17,800 bases of DNA from Lachnospiraceae bacterium (GTDB lineage Bacteria > Bacillota > Clostridia > Lachnospirales > Lachnospiraceae): positions 1 through 17,800 of the forward strand of contig VSND01000082.1 in assembly GCA_009774145.1 (NCBI GenBank), in the 5' to 3' direction. Shown here one piece after another: positions 7,152-13,757 of this stretch. Made by a program: the position numbers and the translations under genes. The first letter of the stretch is position 1. The number at the start of each line of letters is the position of its first letter. The notes beneath the pieces are model-generated. The model saw nothing but the letters and a program-made list of their open reading frames with translations, was not told the origin of the DNA and ran no database searches.

Positions 7152-8634
7152 ACCGCTCCAGTACGGTTCCGGATTTTTGATGGACCAGACTTTTCAGACG
7201 GCCCATGGGGCTGTACTGATATCCGGTACGGATTTCATCCGGATACTGCTTTTCGATCAGACGTCCGTCTGCATCGTAGCAGTACCTGACTTCCTGCTTT
7301 CCGTCTTTCAGACGGATCAGGCGGGACAGATCGTCGTACTCGAAGGATACGCTCTGCCCGTCCGGATAGACAGTCTTTCTGCGTTCTCCCAGAACACCCC
7401 ACTCACAGGAGACTTCTCTCCCCATGGGATCCGTGACCTTTTTCGCATGACCGGCAGCGTCCGGTTCGATCCGGGCAGTCCCCAGCCAGTCGTCGATCCG
7501 GACCAGCTGACGCAGGCTGTTATAGGTGAATTCCGCGGTTCTTCCGTCTGCATAAGTGATCCGGCAGAGATCTCCCGCCGGATTCCATGCGTAGCGGGTG
7601 GTATATCCGTCTGCATCTGTCTTTGTGATCATCCGCCCGGACCGGTCGTACTCATACTGTTCTTTCATGCCCAGGGGATCGATCATGGTCTCCGGTTTTC
7701 CGGACAGTTCAAAGAGGTATCGAGTGATGCATTCGAAGACCGTTATATTTCCCCGGACGTCGGTCTCACGCACCAGCTGTCCGGCTGCATCATACTCATA
7801 TTCATGAACGTTTCCGGCTGCATCCGTCACCTGTGTACAGCGTCCTTCGGAATCATATGCGTATGCGGTAACGGCTCCCATGGGATCGGTCTTTTTCACC
7901 ATGCGGTTCCGGCTGTCGTATTCCATGACGGTCCTGTTCCCTTCCGGATCGACGGCTTCAGTTCGGTTTCCGTTCCGGTCATACTGAAAGCATATGGTTC
8001 CGCCTGTTGGCAGCGTGATCTGTTCCGGCAGATTCTGCATGTTATAAGTATACGCCGCCACCGCCCCATTGGGATAGACTGTTTGTGAGAGATTCTGCAT
8101 GGCGTCGTATTCCATGTGGATCGTGTTCCCGTCGGGAAAGGTAAGGGACTCCACCTGATTCATGCAGTTGTATTCCTGCCGGAAAACCGCTCCGTCAAAG
8201 TCCACAGCCTTCTGGATTTTTCCGTTGGATCCGTACTCATAAGTTCGGCGGTTTCCGGCTGCATTCGTCACACTGGTGATCTGATTGTCTTCATTCCAGG
8301 TGAAGCCATCTATGTTCCAGTCCACCGTAACCACATAGTTTTTATTTTTTTCATCCAGAAGAAGATATAATTCCCGGTTGTTTCCGGAACTTACGAATGC
8401 ATTAATACTTCCGTCTTCCATATACATACGCCTTAAAAACCATGTTTCCTGTTCCAGGTCGTTTCTCTCCTTTCCAGCAATGTGAAGTACAGACATTTCA
8501 ACACTGCCTGCCATTTTATACACTCCGCCTCCGGATACGTTACTGTCATAAGGCACAATTTCCCCAAAACAGCACGCGCCGCTTTTATATGATGACATTT
8601 CATGTCCCCCAGTTCCATCTCCATCAGAAACCAT
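7036..8634 (-). pseudogene. Rhs2, N-terminal-side YD-repeat part (5'-truncated, frameshifted)
   Basis: From 8305 leftward the frame encodes about fourteen YD repeats (TWNEDNQITSVTNAAGNRR, YEYDAAGQLVRETDVRGN, YRYD-like units) typical of the middle of an Rhs shell. The frame is open from 8634, but everything before 8305 is foreign to rhs: first the DcrB-like gene out of frame, then the 164-bp displaced fragment in frame. So the normal N-terminal half is absent and no convincing start exists. At the A4 run (T4 on the plus strand, 7131-7134) the Rhs reading leaves this frame: after YEYEYDK the correct sequence continues in the next frame (ETGEGTIHYFYNEADQL). This frame ends in unrelated residues at 7036. 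The GC-rich base use matches other rhs cores. Probably a non-expressed or recombination-donor copy. Confidence 0.75.
8306..8469 (-). repeat. 164-bp displaced duplicate of part of the 509-aa gene
   Basis: Bases 8306-8469 match 707-870 without a gap, 158 of 164 identical. The six differences (at 740, 753, 796, 814, 860 and 865 of the other copy) are all transitions. The segment codes for WFLRRMYMEDGSINAFVSS...NYVVTVDWNIDG, i.e. about residues 337-391 of the 509-aa membrane-anchored protein. It joins the truncated end of the DcrB-like gene to a truncated rhs and stays in frame with the rhs repeats. Confidence 0.95.
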
Positions 8635-8981
8635 CCCACCGGTACTTCGCCGGACCGGTTCATATAAACCGGAGACAGTGTATTTCCGGAATAAAAATAT
8701 TCTGTATATCTGTGTACTGCCTGTGCTGCTTTTCTGGTATCGGTATCTCTCAATTCCTTCTGCAGTATCTGAAAGGTCATCTGAACTCTGCCTTCCGGAT
8801 CTGATAAGATTACCGAAGGCCGACCTTCATATGGATAAAAAGAATCTCTTAGATGTTCCGGCATATCATCCAGTTCCTGCGGCAGATCCGCTGTCAGTAT
8901 ATTTTCTATTATTGTAGTTGCATGAACGGTAACGGAATCCTGATGGCATCCATTCGAGTCCTGGCTGCATAATATGTTCAT
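8433..8981 (-). CDS. DcrB/EagR-like candidate Rhs chaperone (182 aa), 3' end replaced
   Basis: A soluble protein of 182 residues from ATG 8981. The frame is open to a TTG at 9011, but the ATG is preferred. It contains ELDDMPEHLRDSFYPYEGRP, an MTFQILQKEL strand-helix, PVGWFLMEMELGDMK and a closing KLCLMTVTYPEAECIKWQAV...FTLLER. This order (early YP.xRP segment, central helix, GWF strand, final beta hairpin and helix) resembles DcrB-family folds as I remember them. In Gram-negative type VI systems DcrB-fold EagR chaperones are encoded directly upstream of Rhs effectors, as here. The last ~11 residues after LLER are encoded by a displaced fragment of the 509-aa gene (8306-8469) read out of its native frame, so the original C-terminus and the start of the adjoining rhs are lost. 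Family assignment is tentative. Confidence 0.5.
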   Translation of the reverse strand: MNILCSQDSNGCHQDSVTVHATTIIENILTADLPQELDDMPEHLRDSFYPYEGRPSVILSDPEGRVQMTFQILQKELRDTDTRKAAQAVHRYTEYFYSGNTLSPVYMNRSGEVPVGWFLMEMELGDMKCHHIKAARAVLGKLCLMTVTYPEAECIKWQAVLKCLYFTLLERRETTWNRKHGF

Positions 8982-9007
8982 AATAAAACATGCCTTTCTG
9001 TTTTGAT

Positions 9008-9091
9008 TCAATAACTGTGCAAAAACCTCAGCAAAGAGGAAATAAGAATAAAAAATTCAAATCTGTACACTGGAATATCCATATTCAGACA
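9008..9091 (-). pseudogene. Remnant of a paralogous immunity gene (3' end only)
   Basis: Eighty-four bases align without gaps to the last 84 bases (9231-9314) of the upstream membrane-protein gene, including the stop codon in the same place. The encoded ends are CLNMDIPVYRFEFFILIS... here and CLNMDIPVHRFAFFMLII... there. The first 23 bases are identical and divergence grows toward the stop. The upstream part of the paralog is missing, so this looks like the scar of a lost toxin/immunity cassette. Confidence 0.6.
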
Positions 9092-9197
9092 ATACAACAT
9101 GATCTTCATCCAGCATAGAGGAATATTCTCCAGCAGCTTTGCATGGTGGATCTTTGCATTGTCCAAGATGGATGATGACAGTTTTTCTCTTCGGCAT
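9057..9197 (-). CDS. Possible 46-aa ORF in the gap between immunity gene and chaperone gene
   Basis: ATG at 9197 opens a 46-residue frame starting MPKRKTVIIHLGQCKDPPCK and ending at TGA 9059-9057. The ribosome site is weak (AGAAG about 11 bases upstream). Its last third is the immunity-gene remnant read in a different frame, so the end is probably accidental. The first two thirds look protein-like, but I recognise no family. It may be another cassette scrap. Confidence 0.2.
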   Translation of the reverse strand: MPKRKTVIIHLGQCKDPPCKAAGEYSSMLDEDHVVLSEYGYSSVQI

Positions 9198-9230
9198 TCC
9201 GCAGTTTCTTCTGAAGGATTCTCTGAAAAT

Positions 9231-9863
9231 TCAGGGAATGAAAAATGATCTCAGTATAAAGATTATAAGCATAAAAAATGCAAATCTATGTACTGGAATA
9301 TCCATATTCAGACAACTCATCAGAATAAATATTATAACTGCAATTCCGAGCACCAGCATAATATCATCCGTTTCCTCTTCTTCCAGAATAACCGGATCCA
9401 GCTCCCAGTTTCCTACACAATTTCCAATGGGAACATCGTCTGCCTCATAAAAATAATATATTCCATCCTGAAATTTGTCTTTTGCAAAAACAGCCTTGTT
9501 ATAACATATTCCTTCTTCTGAAATTTGTCCTCTGTTATATTCTAATTTTATAAGAGGACATCCATAAGAGTATACATAGATTTTCCCGGCTCTTTTCTTA
9601 AACTGAAAGTCAAAATCACTCATGCAGCATCTGGTAACAGTTTCATCTCCCAAAACGGCATATCCCATGTTGTAATATAAAAAATCATTTTCCATACATT
9701 CGTCAGAATCCGGATAAAAATTGCTGTCCCATATTCCTTTTGCACTTCCGAGATAAACCATATCCACTGTTTTATACATCAAAAAATGACTCAAAAGAAT
9801 CAGAGCAGAAAGTGCAAAAAACATAAGCATCAATATAAGACATATCTTTTTAAACAGTTTCAT
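9231..9863 (-). CDS. Membrane protein, candidate immunity protein for Rhs1 (210 aa)
   Basis: A 210-residue protein with an N-terminal hydrophobic helix (about residues 6-29 after KLFKK), a long polar region (30-167) that should face outward, an acidic EEEETDD, then two closely spaced membrane helices (about 168-184 and 193-209). The ATG at 9863 has AGGAG about 7 bases upstream and lies 21 bases behind the rhs1 stop, the standard position of an immunity gene. I do not recognise a named family. Caveat: a membrane protein with an outward domain is an unexpected partner for a cytoplasmic protease toxin, so cognate pairing is not certain. A diverged copy of its 3' end is present just downstream at 9008-9091. 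Confidence 0.65.
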   Translation of the reverse strand: MKLFKKICLILMLMFFALSALILLSHFLMYKTVDMVYLGSAKGIWDSNFYPDSDECMENDFLYYNMGYAVLGDETVTRCCMSDFDFQFKKRAGKIYVYSYGCPLIKLEYNRGQISEEGICYNKAVFAKDKFQDGIYYFYEADDVPIGNCVGNWELDPVILEEEETDDIMLVLGIAVIIFILMSCLNMDIPVHRFAFFMLIIFILRSFFIP

Positions 9864-9884
9864 CTTAGATCTCCTGATATATTA

Positions 9885-12800
9885 TTACTCTTTTTCCATA
9901 CGGACAGCAGGGACTCCGCATGCTGCCAGTAAACAGGTTACTCTGCTGTACTTCGTTCTTCCTACGACATCATATACTCCTGTATCTGAATAACTTTTGA
10001 ATCCGGTATTATTCTGTTTATAAAAAGCAAATCCTTTTGTTTCTGAATAATTTAAAAATGATATTTGGTTTATATATTTCTCATACGAGTTCTTATGATA
10101 CATGTAATTTCCCTGTGACTGCATCGTATGATGTCCATCCCTGTATCCATGCCATATGCTCCCATCTGATGCAATAATTCTCCCTATACTGTCGGCATTT
10201 TTATCTTTATAAAATGCTTCTGCCATTGTATAGTCATACGCTATTTCCCCTCCATTAGTTACTTTCATCGGAAAATCCTGCGGATTATCCAGACCTGTAT
10301 TGCATCCCAAAAGAAGCAGTGTATCAATTTTCTTTTCGTGAAGCTTCTCTATGTCTTTTCTTCTCCAATAGGTCTTTTTATCTTCCTCTGTTTTTTCATT
10401 GTAAGACGACATCTGCATAATATTATTTCCGGCATGTGTAAAAATTACCACTATATCTATAGGCTCCATATCATCCATATCGTTCCACTTTTCTGTTGCA
10501 TAAGAGGCTGATTCAATTGGTATCGGTTTAATATCTGTATCATAATAATCTTCAAGCTGTTTTATATCATCATCCACCATATCCTTCATATTATCAAATG
10601 CCTTCGGATCATAAAAGTAATACCCTTTCATCCCGTCAGGATCCACAAAGTTCACCGGATCATTCCAGCAATATACATATCGGTTCAATGTTTTTGGCGC
10701 TGCAAGGCTTCCCGGAATCTTATCCTGAGCTATAAAACGGCCCGACCCGGGCTGATACTGCCTGGCATGGGCATACAGAGTATTGCTGACCGGATCGCAC
10801 AGATATCCGGTATAGCCGAACGGCTGTCCTTTCCCATGCGGAGTATAACCGGATGAAATGTTCTGCCTTTCCAGCCCGCTCAAATCATTTCCGAATTCGT
10901 CGTATCCACAGGCATCTCCTTTACCGATTTCGTACAATACTCTTACAGGGCTTCCCAGTTCGTCATTCATATAATAACGTTCCGGCTTACAGTCCTCTTC
11001 CATGAAAGAAAGTGCATAATCCCGGTAAAACTTCTGTGTTCCGCCGGATGTCCGGATTTCCAGAAGGTCGTGACAGGATTTTGTCAGATCCAGAATATAT
11101 TCCATATCATCCTGGCCATCCCGTTTTCCCAGTCCGTTATAGCGGTATACAGATCTTTCCCCCATCCCATTCCATGCCTCTGCCAGCCGGTTCATGGCAT
11201 TATACCTGTAGCCATGACGTAATCTGCCATTTTCATATTCTGCAGTCAGATTTCCATTTTCATCATAAGAGAAAGAACGTATAACAGAAGAGAGTTCTTT
11301 GGAGTCACCAATCTCTTTTTTTGGTTGAAACTCCTCCGATACCAGCTGATTCAAAACATTGTAAACAGAACAGATCCTGATGCCTTTCTGTTCATCTTCT
11401 GAGACTGTCCGGTTGCCAAAAGAATCATATTGATATGTCCGCTGTACTTTTCCGTCTTTTTTCACACTTGCGAGACGATACAGTATATCGTATTCGAAAC
11501 TGTATTTCCCGCTCTCATCCGGAAGGCCGCTGCGTTTTTTCACCAGAGCCGTCCTGTTTCCTGCCGCATCATACTCATAACGGTACTCGTCCAGTATTCT
11601 CCCATGGTTCTCATGTACAAGTCTGGACAGCTGCCCCAGATGATTATATTCCCAGACGGTGCGGAGTCCGTCTCCCATGATTTTTTCCGTCAGCTTCCCT
11701 TCTTTATTCCTTTTGTATAATACGCGTACCTCTTTTCTTCCGGGTGCTTTCCTTATCAGTTCTTTTAACTGCAGATTTTCGTCATACAGATAGCTGACTT
11801 TTTCTCCATCCGGATATACCATGCTTTTTTTCTCTCCATGGTTTCCCCATTCGTAAAGGATGCTTTTTCCTGATGCATTTGTGATCTTCACAGGTTTGCC
11901 AAACCGGTCTCTTTCGATCCGAATCTCCCCTTCCGGATTTTTTATGAGTACAGACTTCCCGGATGTCGTATAATCTGTCTCTGTCCATGTGCCATCTCCA
12001 TATTCAATCCGTTTCAGCTTTCCATCCTGAGTATGGAAATATGCAGTCCGTATCCCTCTCCTGTCAGTCTTCTCCGATATTCTCCCCAAAGCATCAAAGG
12101 AATAATATTCTTCTCTTCCGGACGCATCCCGGATACTCTCGATCTGTCCGAGAGAATCTCTTTCGTATATCGTCTCCCGGGGCGTCTCCTCCTCTGTTCC
12201 ATACCGGCAGATCCGGATCAGATGGTCTTCCTCATCATATGCATATTCCGATCTGTTTCCCGCCGCATCCGTCACCGCCGTCATATTTCCATTTGGTGAA
12301 TACTCATATGTTGTGATATTTCCTGTTACATCTTTCATGGATACAGGTTTTCCGGAGCTGCCGTAAACAAAGCTCTTTTCCTGTCCTGCTTCCCCTGTCA
12401 TTCTCACAACCCGTCCCATGCAGTCATAATGGTAAGTCAGACAGTTTCCGTAAATATCGGTCCTGGTCTTTATCCTGCCGGACAGATCATAAGTGAAATG
12501 CTGAAAAAGGCCATTGGGATATAGGATTTTTTCCAGTCGGCCGCCAGGAAGATAGATATATCTGACAGTCCTTCCCATTCCGTCTGTCACAGACTCAGTC
12601 AGTCCCAGTGCATTATAGGTATACCGGGTGACATTTCCCCTCAGATCCGTTTCTTCTATCAGTTCTCCCGCATCGTTATAATTAAAGAGTCTCCGGTTTC
12701 CATCCGGATCCGTGATGCTGCTGATCTGTCCTGAGTAATGATACGTTAATATGGTTTTCCTTCCTGTAAAATCTGTAATCTCCGTTACCCGGTTCAGGGC

Positions 12801-13634
12801 ATCGTATGCGTAAGTATACGCCGACAATACTTCATTTCCGTTCCCGGTTTCCATACAGACCAGATTTCCTACAGCATCATATGTATATTCTGTCACACAT
12901 ATTTCGGATGACCTTTTTGCTTTCTTTATAATTTCCCGCCGCTTTAACCGGTTATGTCCGTCATACTGATATCTGGTAACTGTTCCCGCCGGTGATACTT
13001 CTTCCGACACTTTTCCCATTCGATTGTATTTGCAGACAATCACATTTCCTTCTTTATCTGTAAGGCGTTCCGGACGGTTCATACAGTCATACTCTGCACT
13101 TATCGTCTTACCGTCAAAATCCCGTACCAGGACTGGCCGGCCGCTCTCATTAAAGCTGTAACTTCTTATTTTTCCTTCCGGATTCGTAATACAGGTCAAA
13201 TGATCTCGTTCATCATACTCATACTGTGTTTTATTTCCCTCCGCATCGATATGAACCGTCACCCGGTTCAAAGCATCATACCGATAGTACGTGCAGGCTT
13301 CATATGGATCCTCAACGCTTTCCACATTTCCTTTCAGATCATAACTGATCTGATAACTGCTTCCGTCTGCCTGCACGATCTGTCTGATCCTGTTATTTCC
13401 ATCATAAGTGATTTTGCGGCTTCTCCCCAGGACATCTGTGATTCTGGTCAGCCTTCCTTTTTCATCATATTCATATTTTTTCCGGATTTTTCCAAAAGCA
13501 GTTACTGTAAGCAGTCTCCCTTCCTGATCATAGACGTAAGAGAGCTTCTCTCCCAATGCATTCACAATCCCTGTCAGATTTCCCTGCATATCATACTGGT
13601 ATCTGGTCTGATTTCCATTTTTATCAATAAACAA
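9885..13634 (-). CDS. Rhs1: YD-repeat protein with caspase/CHAT-like C-terminal toxin domain, N-terminus missing or misread (1249 aa)
   Basis: Residues 1-990 are roughly thirty YD/Rhs repeats (YQYDMQGNL, YEYDEKGRLTRITDVLGR and similar), closing with the Rhs core signature RYVYCWNDPVNFVDPDGM. The variable tip is residues about 1002-1249. It shows a beta-strand then His (DIVVIFTHAGNN, His1067) and a beta-strand then Cys (DTLLLLGCNTGL, Cys1111), the dyad layout of clan CD (caspase, CHAT) peptidases, so a protease toxin is the best guess. The first usable start in frame is TTG at 13634, with a poor ribosome site. However, the frame is open to 13757 and already reads Rhs repeats (DDRARNIRTVYDDGEEF), so the usual several-hundred-residue N-terminal region is absent. 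The gene may be a truncated, silent or recombination-derived copy. The candidate immunity gene starts 21 bases downstream. Confidence 0.8.
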   Translation of the reverse strand: MFIDKNGNQTRYQYDMQGNLTGIVNALGEKLSYVYDQEGRLLTVTAFGKIRKKYEYDEKGRLTRITDVLGRSRKITYDGNNRIRQIVQADGSSYQISYDLKGNVESVEDPYEACTYYRYDALNRVTVHIDAEGNKTQYEYDERDHLTCITNPEGKIRSYSFNESGRPVLVRDFDGKTISAEYDCMNRPERLTDKEGNVIVCKYNRMGKVSEEVSPAGTVTRYQYDGHNRLKRREIIKKAKRSSEICVTEYTYDAVGNLVCMETGNGNEVLSAYTYAYDALNRVTEITDFTGRKTILTYHYSGQISSITDPDGNRRLFNYNDAGELIEETDLRGNVTRYTYNALGLTESVTDGMGRTVRYIYLPGGRLEKILYPNGLFQHFTYDLSGRIKTRTDIYGNCLTYHYDCMGRVVRMTGEAGQEKSFVYGSSGKPVSMKDVTGNITTYEYSPNGNMTAVTDAAGNRSEYAYDEEDHLIRICRYGTEEETPRETIYERDSLGQIESIRDASGREEYYSFDALGRISEKTDRRGIRTAYFHTQDGKLKRIEYGDGTWTETDYTTSGKSVLIKNPEGEIRIERDRFGKPVKITNASGKSILYEWGNHGEKKSMVYPDGEKVSYLYDENLQLKELIRKAPGRKEVRVLYKRNKEGKLTEKIMGDGLRTVWEYNHLGQLSRLVHENHGRILDEYRYEYDAAGNRTALVKKRSGLPDESGKYSFEYDILYRLASVKKDGKVQRTYQYDSFGNRTVSEDEQKGIRICSVYNVLNQLVSEEFQPKKEIGDSKELSSVIRSFSYDENGNLTAEYENGRLRHGYRYNAMNRLAEAWNGMGERSVYRYNGLGKRDGQDDMEYILDLTKSCHDLLEIRTSGGTQKFYRDYALSFMEEDCKPERYYMNDELGSPVRVLYEIGKGDACGYDEFGNDLSGLERQNISSGYTPHGKGQPFGYTGYLCDPVSNTLYAHARQYQPGSGRFIAQDKIPGSLAAPKTLNRYVYCWNDPVNFVDPDGMKGYYFYDPKAFDNMKDMVDDDIKQLEDYYDTDIKPIPIESASYATEKWNDMDDMEPIDIVVIFTHAGNNIMQMSSYNEKTEEDKKTYWRRKDIEKLHEKKIDTLLLLGCNTGLDNPQDFPMKVTNGGEIAYDYTMAEAFYKDKNADSIGRIIASDGSIWHGYRDGHHTMQSQGNYMYHKNSYEKYINQISFLNYSETKGFAFYKQNNTGFKSYSDTGVYDVVGRTKYSRVTCLLAACGVPAVRMEKE

Positions 13635-13757
13635 AACCTTCTGATTCCTGTCATTATACGCATAAAATTCCTCCCCATCATCATAGACAGTCCGTATATT
13701 CCGCGCTCGATCGTCACATACGTATGTCCTCCTGCCTGCTTTTCTTAACGCAGCTTC
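13635..13757 (-). other. Open in-frame 5' extension of rhs1 directly behind the ATPase stop codon
   Basis: After the ATPase TAA (13760-13758) the same frame runs without a stop into rhs1 and encodes Rhs-like sequence (RTVYDDGEEFYAYNDRNQK). It has no ATG, GTG or TTG until 13634. A strong AGGAGG lies at 13728-13733, but the ATG 8 bases after it (13719-13717) is out of frame and is followed at once by TGA. A GTG at 13717 starts a third frame that does not encode Rhs. The layout suggests deletion of the rhs 5' part, a small indel, or stop-codon readthrough. Confidence 0.65.

Noticed and set aside
7111..8088. Long plus-strand ORF (325 codons) opposite rhs2
   Set aside because: It is antisense to clear YD repeats, has no ribosome site and no recognisable protein character; repeat codon bias keeps this frame open.
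13575..13717. GTG start after AGGAGG as the true rhs1 start
   Set aside because: It opens a different frame that does not encode Rhs repeats and stops after about 46 codons; it only works if an indel is assumed.
13200..13748. Plus-strand ORF of 182 codons opposite the start of rhs1
   Set aside because: Antisense of YD repeats, hydrophobic by accident, no start signals.
9885..13757. The YD repeats as a DNA tandem repeat or CRISPR-like array
   Set aside because: Periodicity is at protein level with diverged DNA units and no spacer/repeat structure.
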